Counted from the stretch's first letter, positions 17,302 through 26,346 are shown. The stretch is 64,000 nucleotides of DNA from UBA1351 sp964563505 (GCA_964563505.1 CAZLXW010000004.1:1-64000), one strand, 5' to 3'. Numbers and translations are program-made. The notes: generated by a model not told the origin, from the letters alone.

Positions 17302-18684
17302 ATGTTGAATCGATGCCCAAAATGTGGACAGGAATTAAATGAAAAATCGCACTGTAATTCATGTAATATTACCTATCGTTCATTTCGACTCATTAAGGAA
17401 GTATCCAAAAGTCTTTATAATGAAGGCCTTCAAAAATCTAAAGTTCGGGATTTGAGCGGTGCAGTGGAAAGTTTGAACCGGAGTATTAAATATGATAAAC
17501 GAAATATTGATGCAAGAAATTTACTTGGCTTAGTCTATTTTGAATTAGGTGAAACAGTGATGGCTTTACGCCAATGGGTTGTCAGCCAAAATATTCAACC
17601 GGAATTGAATGTTGCATCAAATTATTTGAAACTTGTTCAAGACAATCAAGTTAATTTAGACCGGTTAAGTACAGCGATAAAAAAATATAACCAAGCCTTA
17701 GTATATATTCGTCAAAATTCAAGAGATTTAGCGATTATAAATCTAAAAAAAGTTATTTCCTTGAATCCGAAATTTGTAAAGGCCTATACGCTCTTAGCTC
17801 TTTTATATGTCAAAGAAGAAGAGGTCAGTCGAGCAAAAAATATTTTATTAAAAGTGTTATTAATTGATAAAACCAATTATGTTGCTCACAAGTATTATGA
17901 AGAGCTATTTGATGACCATAAAGAAGAGGCTGTTATTGTTGAGCCACAAGAAGAATTGAATAAAAACAAAAAAAAATTAAGACGTCAGATAGCTATTAAT
18001 CAATCCGTACAGCAATTTGCCGGTCTTGTTTTTGGAGTAGCCATCGGAGCGGCATTAATCTTTTTCCTTTTAATGCCAGGTCGTGTCGGACAACTTAATG
18101 ACGAAATTGACGACTATCAAACACAATTAACGGAATCTGCCGATCGATTAGAAAAACTTGAATCTCAACAAACTGAAAATGAATCCAAAATTCGATCATT
18201 AGAGGCTGAACTTGCAGATGCTGTCGAAAAAAATACAAATTTATCTGAAAAAGACGGACAAGTTCAACAGCTCATGATGAGTATGACCAGTTATTTACAA
18301 GGAGATTTAGTCGGAGCGGCAGCACCACTTTCCGCCATTGATATTAATGAAAGCACAGATGGTGTCCTTAACAATCTTTACACACAATTAAGAGAAATTG
18401 TTTTTCCGGAAGTAGCTAGAATGGAATATAATGCTGGATATTCTGCTTATAACAGTGCAAGATATCAAGAGGCTATTGACCATTTGGAAGTGTCTGTTCG
18501 TTATGAAAAGAATGCAACATATTCCCACTATGCGGTTTATTATTTGGGTCGAAGTTATCAGTTTTTAGATCGTCCGCAAGATGCGATTGAGCAGTTCAAA
18601 TATCTTCTTGCCAACTATCCAAATTCAAATACAAGAGGATGGGCAGAAAATCAGATTCGTATTCTAGGAGGAACGCTAGACTGA
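17302..18684 (+). CDS. Zinc-ribbon, TPR and coiled-coil membrane protein
   Basis: A 460-residue multi-part protein. The N-terminus has a zinc-ribbon knuckle pair (CPKC at 5-8, CNSC at 18-21). Tetratricopeptide-like repeats cover about residues 30-205, including LGLVYFELGETVMALRQW and DLAIINLKKVISLNPKFVKA. One transmembrane helix follows near residues 236-256, then a coiled coil of ~60 residues outside the membrane. A C-terminal pair of TPRs (YQEAIDHLEVSVRY, DAIEQFKYLLANYP) ends the protein and recalls the periplasmic YbgF/CpoB domain. The topology would place one TPR block inside and one outside. The function is unknown; a scaffold linking cytoplasmic and envelope proteins is an inference. 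It lies directly downstream of the 48-residue gene. Confidence 0.8.
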   Translation: MLNRCPKCGQELNEKSHCNSCNITYRSFRLIKEVSKSLYNEGLQKSKVRDLSGAVESLNRSIKYDKRNIDARNLLGLVYFELGETVMALRQWVVSQNIQPELNVASNYLKLVQDNQVNLDRLSTAIKKYNQALVYIRQNSRDLAIINLKKVISLNPKFVKAYTLLALLYVKEEEVSRAKNILLKVLLIDKTNYVAHKYYEELFDDHKEEAVIVEPQEELNKNKKKLRRQIAINQSVQQFAGLVFGVAIGAALIFFLLMPGRVGQLNDEIDDYQTQLTESADRLEKLESQQTENESKIRSLEAELADAVEKNTNLSEKDGQVQQLMMSMTSYLQGDLVGAAAPLSAIDINESTDGVLNNLYTQLREIVFPEVARMEYNAGYSAYNSARYQEAIDHLEVSVRYEKNATYSHYAVYYLGRSYQFLDRPQDAIEQFKYLLANYPNSNTRGWAENQIRILGGTLD

Positions 18685-18717
18685 TTTAGTCATTTGCTTC
18701 TATGAGAGGAGTTACAT

Positions 18718-20448
18718 ATGATTCGAGGCGTAGGCGTATCAGACGGTATAGTCATTGGTAAAATCATCAAAAAAAAGAGTCATCAAAATGATGTTAAAAA
18801 AAAATCGATTGATAATGCAGAACAAGAAATGAATCGATTAGATGAAGCAGTGATAAAATATCAAGAATACCTTGAAAAAATTTATAAGAAAACAGTGAAT
18901 ATTATGAGTGAAGAAGAAGCAGATGCTTATCAAAATCACTTGACAATATTAAAAGATTCTGTTCTTATTGGCAGCGTCAAAAAGCAAATTCGAGATAACC
19001 TAGTGAATGCTGAATGGCTACTCGAAGAAGTCAAGAATAAATATGAGTCTATTTATAATCGTGTTGCGGATGACTTTCTTAAGAAAAAAGCAGAATATAT
19101 TAAAAAAATTACCCAAGACTTAATTTATCAGTTGTCGAATGAAGGACATCAATTTTTTGGCGAACTTCACGAACCGAAGATAATTATGGCTCAAGAGTTA
19201 GTTGCATCTGATCTTATTGAACTAGAACAAGGACATGTTTTAGGAATCATTCTTGAAGATTCAAGTATGCATTCTTTTGGGACAGCACTTGCACATAGTT
19301 GGAAAGTTCCATGTATTATTGGTGTTAAGCATATTATCGAGATTGTTAATGACGATGAAGATGTTATCATGGATGGCAAAAAAGGTGAGATTATTATTCA
19401 TCCGGATCACGAGACTCTTGAATTATACCAAATGAAAGCAAAGAAGAGTTTTGAGTTTAAAGATGTATATGAAAAATATATCAATGTAAAGACACGCACC
19501 AAAGATGGTTATAACCTCAATCTTAATGCAGTAACATCAAGTATTTCAGATGTTGAAAAAGCGATACATCACGGTGCAGACCATATTGGATTATTTCGAA
19601 CGGAGGCCATCTTTGTCGGTCGCGATCAAATACCGGATGAAGAAAGCCAGTTTTTATATTATAAAGATGCAGTTGAAGCGGCAAAAGGTAAAAAAATATG
19701 TTTTCGTACATTTGACTGCCATGGGACTAGTGATCTCCCCTATATTTACTTTCCGGATGAAAAAAATCCATCTTTAGGCTATTTTTCAACGCGTATTGCC
19801 TTAACCCATCGGGAAATCTTATTAACACAAATAAAGGCAATTCTTCGCGCCGGTGTATTTGGTGATGTTCGGTTTGTTATCCCCATGATTGCATCTATAG
19901 ATGAGCTATTAGATATACGCTTGCTCGTTGAAGATGCCATGCTAGAACTTGATGTCAACCATGTGGAATATAAAGAAAATATGTCCTTTGGGGTTGTTCT
20001 AGAGACGCCCTCCGTTGCCTTAATAACTCATGTGTTTGCACAAGAACTTAATTTTGTTTATGTTGACTTGGATGATTTATTGCAATATACAACAGGCGTG
20101 GATCCAAGTAATGAAATGACCTTTGATTTGTATGATGAATTTCATCCGGGATTTATTCGATTATTAAAAAGCATGGTTCGTGGAGCTCATCGGGAAGGCA
20201 CACCTATAGAATTTGTCGGTGATATTTGCACCAATGAACTGTTAATTCCTTTTTTTATTGCCATGGGTGTTGACGGACTTACTGCAGAATCTACATATAT
20301 CTCACGTATGCGTTGGGAGATTAATTCCATGAATAAACGTGAATGGGGAAAAATCATGCGGGAGATTTATTTTATGGGGTCAGGTAATGACATTAAAATG
20401 ACCTTGGAAAAAAAGTTCGGTGAACTGTTTTTGTGGAAGAAGCGATAG
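18718..20448 (+). CDS. PTS Enzyme I-like protein lacking key catalytic residues
   Basis: A 576-residue protein with the full domain plan of Enzyme I (PEP-protein phosphotransferase): a helical N-terminal HPr-binding region, a phosphohistidine swivel domain and a C-terminal PEP-binding barrel (GADHIGLFRTE; RMR near the end). H185 in SSMHSFGTA aligns with the phosphorylated His. However, the barrel residues differ. Where EI has RTLDIGGDKELPY this protein has RTFDCHGTSDLPY, losing the PEP-binding Lys. The catalytic Cys of the VCGEMAGD-type motif is replaced by V500 (FVGDICTN). Activity with PEP is therefore doubtful. No HPr or EII gene is near. Start ATG 18718 follows GAGAGGAG. It may be a regulatory paralogue. 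Confidence 0.8.
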   Translation: MIRGVGVSDGIVIGKIIKKKSHQNDVKKKSIDNAEQEMNRLDEAVIKYQEYLEKIYKKTVNIMSEEEADAYQNHLTILKDSVLIGSVKKQIRDNLVNAEWLLEEVKNKYESIYNRVADDFLKKKAEYIKKITQDLIYQLSNEGHQFFGELHEPKIIMAQELVASDLIELEQGHVLGIILEDSSMHSFGTALAHSWKVPCIIGVKHIIEIVNDDEDVIMDGKKGEIIIHPDHETLELYQMKAKKSFEFKDVYEKYINVKTRTKDGYNLNLNAVTSSISDVEKAIHHGADHIGLFRTEAIFVGRDQIPDEESQFLYYKDAVEAAKGKKICFRTFDCHGTSDLPYIYFPDEKNPSLGYFSTRIALTHREILLTQIKAILRAGVFGDVRFVIPMIASIDELLDIRLLVEDAMLELDVNHVEYKENMSFGVVLETPSVALITHVFAQELNFVYVDLDDLLQYTTGVDPSNEMTFDLYDEFHPGFIRLLKSMVRGAHREGTPIEFVGDICTNELLIPFFIAMGVDGLTAESTYISRMRWEINSMNKREWGKIMREIYFMGSGNDIKMTLEKKFGELFLWKKR

Positions 20449-20457
20449 GCAATTCTA

Positions 20458-20486
20458 TTGACATTTTTACAGTTATATATTATATT
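20458..20486 (+). promoter_or_regulatory. Promoter for the cysE-cysS operon
   Basis: TTGACA at 20458-20463 and TATATT at 20481-20486 with a 17-base spacer, starting ten bases after the stop of the Enzyme I-like gene. Transcription would begin near 20493, only about 35 bases before the T-box-like sequence. Confidence 0.75.
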
Positions 20487-20520
20487 TGATAAGAATATAA
20501 GTAAAAGATCTTCTAGAGAG

Positions 20521-20579
20521 GATAACAGAGGTGGAAGCACGCATAGTCGTCTCTTATCATTGATAAGAGGCTTTTTTTT
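20521..20579 (+). promoter_or_regulatory. T-box-like antiterminator/terminator without visible Stem I
   Basis: The terminator is a perfect eight-base-pair hairpin, CTCTTATC (20551-20558) with GATAAGAG (20562-20569), followed by eight T (20572-20579). An alternative antiterminator is fully drawn: GATA (20521-20524) with TATC (20555-20558), AGAG (20527-20530) with CTCT (20551-20554), and ACG (20539-20541) with CGT (20548-20550). These enclose a bulge with TGGA (20532-20535). This is the T-box layout, and TGGA is the variant expected for tRNA-Cys (3' end UCCA), fitting the cysE-cysS operon. Between the likely transcription start and this module there is room for only ~30 bases and no TGC or TGT codon, so no ordinary Stem I is present. 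Confidence 0.7.
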
Positions 20580-20602
20580 ATTATATTGTGAGGAGGTTTT
20601 TC

Positions 20603-21316
20603 GTGAATATCTTTAAATACATTAAAGAAGAAATAAACGTTATAAGAGAGAGAGATCCTGCAATAAAAAAGACGATGGAAGTTTTTTTGTATCCTAGTTT
20701 TCATGCCATATTGAGGTATCGGTTAGCACACTGGTTTTTTATTCACAAACGTTATTTTATTGCCCGATGGATTTCACAACGGACGGTTCGAAAGACAGGC
20801 ATTGAGATTCATCCGGGGGCACAAATAGGTAAAGGCTTGTTTATTGATCACGGTCATGGTGTTGTTATTGGGGAAACGGCAATTGTTGGTGATGATGTTA
20901 CCATCTATCAAGGGGTAACGCTTGGTGGAACAGGTAAAGAGCATGGCAAACGTCATCCGACCATCGGTAATAATGTTATGATTAGTGCAGGTGCCAAAGT
21001 ATTGGGTTCGTTTACGGTCGGTGACGACGCAAAAATCGGTGCTGGTTCCGTTGTATTAAGAGAGGTGCCCCCCAATGCGACGGTTGTTGGTATTCCGGGG
21101 CGTGTTGTACGCGGAGAAGGCGTTGTCCATCACCCCCAAGATTCCCTTGATCAAGTCCATCTTCCAGATCCTGTTCGCCAAGAAATATGTAAATTGATTA
21201 TTCGCATAGAAAGCGTTGAAAAAAAATGTGGTGGACTCGATCCGGAGTTGCTAGAAGCACTGGAAGACCAACGGTGTCAACTCTGTCCGGATAATCCGAA
21301 ATTATATGAAAATTAA
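20603..21316 (+). CDS. cysE: Serine O-acetyltransferase
   Basis: A 237-residue enzyme making O-acetyl-L-serine from serine and acetyl-CoA, the first step of cysteine synthesis. It has a helical N-terminal domain and a left-handed beta-helix of hexapeptide repeats (IHPGAQIG, LFIDHGHGVVIG, VTIYQGVTLGG, IGAGSVV). H-G-H-G-V-V-I-G contains the conserved active-site His. Start GTG 20603 has AGGAGG six bases upstream; the GTG at 20588 overlaps that site. It is the first gene behind the T-box-like leader and is followed by cysS 37 bases downstream. The C-terminal tail has Cys residues in a QLCP context. Confidence 0.95.
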   Translation: MNIFKYIKEEINVIRERDPAIKKTMEVFLYPSFHAILRYRLAHWFFIHKRYFIARWISQRTVRKTGIEIHPGAQIGKGLFIDHGHGVVIGETAIVGDDVTIYQGVTLGGTGKEHGKRHPTIGNNVMISAGAKVLGSFTVGDDAKIGAGSVVLREVPPNATVVGIPGRVVRGEGVVHHPQDSLDQVHLPDPVRQEICKLIIRIESVEKKCGGLDPELLEALEDQRCQLCPDNPKLYEN

Positions 21317-21353
21317 TGTATAAAAACAATAATAGATAAGGAATGAGAAGAAT

Positions 21354-22757
21354 ATGAAAGTATATAATACCTTAACCCGACAAAAAGAAGAATTTGAGCC
21401 ATTAGAACCCGGCAAAGTGAAAATGTATGTGTGTGGGCCAACCGTCTACAATTATATTCATATCGGTAATGCACGTCCCTTTATTATCTTTGATGTGGTG
21501 CGACGATATCTTGAATATAAGGGATATGATGTAAATTATGTCCAAAATTATACAGACATTGATGATAAGATTATTCAACGCGCGATCGAAGAACAATTGA
21601 CAACGGATGAAATAGCAAGTAAATATATTAAAGAGGTTGAACATGATACCGCTTGTCTTGGGGTTAATCCGGCGACCCATCACCCAAAAGCGACGGAGGA
21701 GATGGGGGGTATTATCGCAATGATTCAAGCCTTAATTGATAAAGGTGTAGCTTATGTCGTTAATGGCACGGTTTATTTTGAATCCAATAAATTCAGTGGA
21801 TATGGCAAATTATCTAAAAAAAATATTGATGATTTAGAATCAGGAAAACGTGTTGCGGTTGAAGATGATAAAAAGAATCCAACGGATTTTGTTTTATGGA
21901 AGCCTAAAAAAGACAATGAACCCTATTGGGAATCGCCATGGAGCCAAGGTCGCCCGGGATGGCATATTGAATGTTCCGCTATGGCAAAACGTTATCTAGG
22001 CGATCATATTGATATTCATGCAGGAGGAACAGATTTGGTATTCCCACACCATGAAAATGAGATTGCTCAAAGTGAATGTGCTAACGGTATAGAGTTTGCT
22101 AAGTATTGGTTGCATAATGGTTTTATCAATGTGAACAATGAGAAAATGTCAAAATCCAAAGGGAACTTTTTTACCGTTCGAGATATAGCGGAAAAAATCC
22201 CCTATGACGTCATTCGCTTTTTTATTGTCAGTGCCCATTATCGTAGTCCGATCAACTTTAGTGAAATACTAATGGATGCTGCGGGACGAAGCTTGGAACG
22301 AATAAAAACCGGTTATAGTCGACTAGAAGAGTTGACAGAAATGATGAAAGAAAATGCATCTCAATCAAAGGCCTTATCCACGGAAGAAAAAAAAGTAATT
22401 GATGATTTTATTCATCAATTTGAACGCGCCATGGATGATGACTTTAATACATCGGATGCAGTATCGACACTATTTGATATGGTAAAATATATCAATACAG
22501 AGATGGAGTCGGCATCTAACCTTGTATTTATAGAGAATTTTAATGAATGTTTTGTACGACTTTGTGATATACTAGGTGTATCCTATAAACGCGAACAAGT
22601 TATCTTAGATGAAGAGATTGAAGCAATGATTGAAAAGCGTCAAGAGGCTAGAAAAAATAAAGACTTTGCTCTAGCTGATCAAATTCGTGATGAACTCCAA
22701 GAACAAGGTATCGTTCTAGAAGATACCCGTGAAGGTGTTCGATTTAAACGCGTTTAA
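21354..22757 (+). CDS. cysS: Cysteinyl-tRNA synthetase
   Basis: A 467-residue class I synthetase charging tRNA-Cys. The HIGH motif is HIGN starting at residue 36, and KMSKS starts at residue 264. The zinc ligands are visible: C28 in MYVCGPT, C209-type Cys in WHIECSAM, and the HHENE motif. Start ATG 21354 is preceded by AAGGAATGAG. Pairing with cysE behind a Cys-type antitermination module matches the cysE-cysS arrangement common in Firmicutes. Confidence 0.97.
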   Translation: MKVYNTLTRQKEEFEPLEPGKVKMYVCGPTVYNYIHIGNARPFIIFDVVRRYLEYKGYDVNYVQNYTDIDDKIIQRAIEEQLTTDEIASKYIKEVEHDTACLGVNPATHHPKATEEMGGIIAMIQALIDKGVAYVVNGTVYFESNKFSGYGKLSKKNIDDLESGKRVAVEDDKKNPTDFVLWKPKKDNEPYWESPWSQGRPGWHIECSAMAKRYLGDHIDIHAGGTDLVFPHHENEIAQSECANGIEFAKYWLHNGFINVNNEKMSKSKGNFFTVRDIAEKIPYDVIRFFIVSAHYRSPINFSEILMDAAGRSLERIKTGYSRLEELTEMMKENASQSKALSTEEKKVIDDFIHQFERAMDDDFNTSDAVSTLFDMVKYINTEMESASNLVFIENFNECFVRLCDILGVSYKREQVILDEEIEAMIEKRQEARKNKDFALADQIRDELQEQGIVLEDTREGVRFKRV

Positions 22758-22776
22758 AATGTATAGAGGTGTCTAG

Positions 22777-23202
22777 GTGGAGAAGTTTATTGAAGATTTT
22801 TTAGGACAATTGGGAGAGGGCATCGAATCTGTTGATGTGAAGCAATATTCACCCTTAACACTAGCCTATTTAGGCGATTCGATTTACGATTTCTTGGTTA
22901 AATTTTATATTGTACAACAAGGAAACCGATCTGTAAATGAACTACATGCCTTAACAAAAAAATATGTCAAGGCATCAGAACAGGCGAGAATTTTAGCGAA
23001 TATTATGCCGATACTATCAGATGAGGAACAACGCATCGTGAAGTGGGGACGGAATGCAAAAAGTCAGTCCGTTCCTAAAAACGCAAAACGTAGTGACTAC
23101 CAAATGGCGACAGCATTTGAATGTTTACTAGGATATTTTGTGATGACAAAAAATTATCAGCGGCTACTGGAATGTGTAGTCAAGGGGATTAATCATGAGT
23201 AG
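22777..23202 (+). CDS. mrnC: Mini-ribonuclease III
   Basis: A 141-residue RNase III catalytic domain without a double-stranded-RNA-binding domain. In Bacillus this enzyme matures 23S rRNA. LAYLGDSIYDFLV is the family signature with the catalytic acidic residues, and the second acidic site lies in YQMATAFECLLGYF. The GTG at 22777 is the start, with AGAGGTG upstream. The position directly after cysS and before rlmB is the classical Firmicutes neighbourhood. Confidence 0.93.
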   Translation: MEKFIEDFLGQLGEGIESVDVKQYSPLTLAYLGDSIYDFLVKFYIVQQGNRSVNELHALTKKYVKASEQARILANIMPILSDEEQRIVKWGRNAKSQSVPKNAKRSDYQMATAFECLLGYFVMTKNYQRLLECVVKGINHE

Positions 23203-24799
23203 ACAATCTTCAACATTAATTCGAGGTACACTTATTCTGACCTTAGCAGGTGTTTTTGCAAAAATTATAAGTGCTTTTTATAAAGTGCCGCTTGCATACT
23301 TTACAGGTACAGTTGGTATCGGTTATTATCAGAATATATATGGACTATATAGTTTATTAACAGCAGCATCATTGATTGGGATACCCAATTCGATTTCTAA
23401 ATTAGTGGCAGAAGAGATTGCCAAGAAGCAATATCGAAAGGCACATGATATTTTTCGCTATGCCTTCATCCTAACCGGAGTTATAGGCTTATTTGTCTCC
23501 ATATTGCTAGTATGTTTTGAGAGAACGATTCTTCAGCTAAATGGATGGGACGATGGAAGTTATTATGCTTTACTGGGAATGGGATTTGCACCTTTTTTTA
23601 TTGCAGTTGCAGGTGCCATACGAGGCTATTTACAGGGCATGCAGCAAATGGCTCCAACCGCTATTTCCCAAATCATTGAGAACCTTGTCAAAGTTATCAT
23701 AGGTATCGGTCTCGTCTATATCCTCTTAGAAAAAGGATATGGTATTCCAATTGCCGTTGGAGGTGCAGCTCTGGGTGTGTCCATTGGATTTGTATTTTCT
23801 GCTTTGTTTTTGTTAATGACTTATATGAAACAACATAAAGATATAATGCTTAAAGTACGTACTCAAGAGTCCGATGAACATTTTACCAGTGTTGTCAAAA
23901 AAATTGGCATGATTGCCATACCTATTACAGTAGCCAGTGCTGCCTTATCGATCATGTTAGCTATTGATGCAGCGACTCTTCCCAGACTCCTTGATACACG
24001 AATAGTTATGGAAGGAGAACGGATTGCGGAAGGAACTTATATTAATGGTATACTCGGTAAGATGCAGACAATTATTAATGTGCCGCTAGTATTAAGCGTT
24101 TCATTAATTATTAGTATCGTGCCAACGATTTCTGCAGCGAATACAAGAAAGACAAAAGATGAGCTTAAGAAGAAAATTATTGAAGGCATTGAAATTGCAG
24201 TTAAGCTTGCTCTACCTGCAGCTGTTGGTATTGTTATTTTAGCAGAGCCGATTCTTAATTTTGTTTATCAAAAACCAGAAGGCTATCGTTATCTTCAGAT
24301 TATGGCGATTGGACTTGTTTTTATGATTTTAGGCCAGTCAATGACTGGGATTTTACAAGGGCTTTCAAAGTACTATACAGCATTAAATATTGTTTTAATT
24401 AGTGGACTTGTAAAACTTATCCTTAATGTATTCTTTATCAATATAGGATTGAGCGGATATGGTGTAACAGTAGCTACGGTCATTTACTACTTGATGATTA
24501 CAGTCCTTAGTTATATAAATGTTAAAAAATGTGTACATATAAAAAAAGATATTTTTCATACGTATGGAAAGCCACTGATTGCCTCATCGATTATGGGAGG
24601 AGCGACCTACATGGTATATGCATTCATGCATTCGCTTGTAGGCAGTAATGCAGTGGCATTGCTATTAAGTATATTTACAGGCGTTATCGTTTATCTTCTA
24701 ATGATGTTGCTATTAAAAGCTTTTTCGGAGGAAGAATTGTTGTTAATACCAAAAGGAAGTCGACTTGTTCGTTGGATGGAGAAGAAGCATATCATCTAA
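23195..24799 (+). CDS. SpoVB/MurJ-like lipid flippase (MOP superfamily)
   Basis: A 534-residue integral membrane protein with about 14 hydrophobic helices. The opening GTLILTLAGVFAKIISAFYKVPL is typical of the SpoVB/YtgP polysaccharide-export family. Members flip undecaprenyl-linked wall precursors or act in spore cortex formation. Start ATG 23195 overlaps the mrnC stop by 8 bases, with AAGGGG upstream, so it belongs to the same operon. Its presence between mrnC and rlmB is not the usual order. Whether it is a MurJ-type housekeeping flippase or a sporulation-specific SpoVB cannot be told here. Confidence 0.88.
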   Translation: MSRQSSTLIRGTLILTLAGVFAKIISAFYKVPLAYFTGTVGIGYYQNIYGLYSLLTAASLIGIPNSISKLVAEEIAKKQYRKAHDIFRYAFILTGVIGLFVSILLVCFERTILQLNGWDDGSYYALLGMGFAPFFIAVAGAIRGYLQGMQQMAPTAISQIIENLVKVIIGIGLVYILLEKGYGIPIAVGGAALGVSIGFVFSALFLLMTYMKQHKDIMLKVRTQESDEHFTSVVKKIGMIAIPITVASAALSIMLAIDAATLPRLLDTRIVMEGERIAEGTYINGILGKMQTIINVPLVLSVSLIISIVPTISAANTRKTKDELKKKIIEGIEIAVKLALPAAVGIVILAEPILNFVYQKPEGYRYLQIMAIGLVFMILGQSMTGILQGLSKYYTALNIVLISGLVKLILNVFFINIGLSGYGVTVATVIYYLMITVLSYINVKKCVHIKKDIFHTYGKPLIASSIMGGATYMVYAFMHSLVGSNAVALLLSIFTGVIVYLLMMLLLKAFSEEELLLIPKGSRLVRWMEKKHII

Positions 24800-24846
24800 T
24801 TGAACAGCGTGTGAATAAAATAAGAGAAAAAGGAAGAAGGAACATA

Positions 24847-25620
24847 ATGAATAATGAAATAAATAATAACCAAGAAGTAGATAATTCATCGCTCATCATT
24901 GAAGGGAGAAATGCAGTTAACGAGGCGCTAAAAGCTGATCGAAGTATTGATAAACTATTTATACAAGATCAAATCAGTAAAGACGGCCCACTTAAAGGTA
25001 TTATTGCAAAAGCGAGAAAAAAAGGAATTGTCATTAATTTCGAGTCTAAAGACCGTTTAGATGCACGTGCAAATTCGCAAAAACACCAAGGTGTTGTGGC
25101 TTATGTTGCTGCCTATGATTATGTATCCATTGATGATATTTTAGCCATTGCTGAGAAGAAAGGTGAATCACCCTATATCATGATTTTAGATGGCGTTGAG
25201 GATCCTCATAATTTAGGTGCAATTATTCGTACAGCCAATGTTGTTGGTGTGCATGGTGTTATTATTCCGAAGCGACGTGCTGTTGGTTTGACTGAAACGG
25301 TTGTTAAAACAAGCGCAGGTGCCATAGAATATACACCCGTCTGTAAAGTAACCAATATATCTAAAACGATACAAGAGTTAAAAGATAAAGGCTTATGGAT
25401 TGTGGGAGCAGATATGGATGGCCAAGTTATGTATGATGTGGATATGAAGGGTGCCATAGCAATCGTCATAGGAGGCGAAGGAGAGGGCTTATCAAAGCTT
25501 GTTCGTGAGCATTGTGACTTTGTAGCCCAGATTCCAATGCAAGGGGATATATCCTCCTTAAACGCTTCTGTAGCAGCAGCTGTTCTTATGTATGAAGGAT
25601 ATAGACAACGCCTAGGATAA
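24847..25620 (+). CDS. rlmB: 23S rRNA (guanosine-2251-2'-O)-methyltransferase RlmB
   Basis: A 257-residue SPOUT-family methyltransferase of the TrmH/RlmB group, using S-adenosylmethionine. The N-terminal L30e-like RNA-binding domain begins with IIEGRNAVNEAL. The knot domain shows motif 1 (DGVEDPHNLGAIIRTA), motif 2 (VIGGEGEG) and motif 3 (IPMQGDISSLNASVAAAV). Start ATG 24847 follows GGAAGAAGG; the longer frame from 24772 overlaps the flippase gene. It sits directly before sigH, as in Bacillus. Confidence 0.94.
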   Translation: MNNEINNNQEVDNSSLIIEGRNAVNEALKADRSIDKLFIQDQISKDGPLKGIIAKARKKGIVINFESKDRLDARANSQKHQGVVAYVAAYDYVSIDDILAIAEKKGESPYIMILDGVEDPHNLGAIIRTANVVGVHGVIIPKRRAVGLTETVVKTSAGAIEYTPVCKVTNISKTIQELKDKGLWIVGADMDGQVMYDVDMKGAIAIVIGGEGEGLSKLVREHCDFVAQIPMQGDISSLNASVAAAVLMYEGYRQRLG

Positions 25621-25675
25621 CATGATATACTTTAAGATACATGATAATGAATCATATAAGAGTGGAGGCGATGAC

Positions 25676-26314
25676 TTGGAGCAAGCACAGCAGTTAGAAG
25701 AGTTTCAGTCAATGGTAGATGAAGAGTTAGTCGAACATATTCGTCAGAAGAATGATTTAGCCATAGATTTTTTAATGAATAAATATAAATTACTCGTTGA
25801 AAAAAAAGCCAAAACATATTTTTTAATGGGAGCAAGTAAAGAAGATATTATCCAAGAAGGCATGATTGGTTTGTTCAAAGCCATACGTGATTACAATCCG
25901 AATAAAGAAGCCAGCTTCTTTTCCTTTGCGGATTTATGTATTACCCGGCAAATGATTACAGCAGTTAAAGCAGCAACGCGACAAAAGCATATGCCCTTAA
26001 ACACATATGTATCGTTGAATAAACCTTCCTATCAAGATGATGAAGATCGTCCGGAATTGATGGATTCTGTATCCAATGAAAAAATAAGCAATCCGGAAGA
26101 GCTCTTAATTGGACGAGAAAATCTTCATATCATTGAACATGAACTTGCAAAAAAACTAAGCAATTTTGAAAAAGAAGTTTTACAATTATATATTGACGGC
26201 ACCAGTTATACAGAAGTTGCAACGATTATGAATAAGCCGATTAAGTCTATTGACAACGCTTTGCAGCGAATCAAGAAAAAAGTTGAAAAAATACTACTTG
26301 AAAAAAATGTATAA
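25676..26314 (+). CDS. sigH: RNA polymerase sigma factor SigH (sigma-30)
   Basis: A 212-residue sigma-70-family factor with region 2 (ASKEDIIQEGMIGLFKAIRD, FFSFADLCITRQMITAVK) and a region 4 helix-turn-helix near the C-terminus (TSYTEVATIMNKPIKSIDNA). In spore formers SigH starts the transition to stationary phase and sporulation. I chose the TTG at 25676 because GGAGG lies at 25664-25668 with seven bases of spacing. The ATG at 25622 directly abuts the rlmB stop and has no ribosome binding site. The length is close to that of B. subtilis SigH. A tRNA promoter overlaps its 3' end. Confidence 0.93.
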   Translation: MEQAQQLEEFQSMVDEELVEHIRQKNDLAIDFLMNKYKLLVEKKAKTYFLMGASKEDIIQEGMIGLFKAIRDYNPNKEASFFSFADLCITRQMITAVKAATRQKHMPLNTYVSLNKPSYQDDEDRPELMDSVSNEKISNPEELLIGRENLHIIEHELAKKLSNFEKEVLQLYIDGTSYTEVATIMNKPIKSIDNALQRIKKKVEKILLEKNV

Positions 26315-26325
26315 TTGTGTATAAT
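26298..26325 (+). promoter_or_regulatory. Promoter for tRNA-Thr
   Basis: TTGAAA at 26298-26303 and TATAAT at 26320-26325 with a 16-base spacer, lying across the end of sigH. The start would fall near 26332, about 15 bases before the mature tRNA. Confidence 0.7.
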
Positions 26326-26346
26326 AGAAAAGGCAGTGTGCAGTAA

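Noticed and set aside
18718..20448. Calling this gene ptsI
   Set aside because: The PEP-site Lys and catalytic Cys are absent; the name would imply an activity the sequence does not support.
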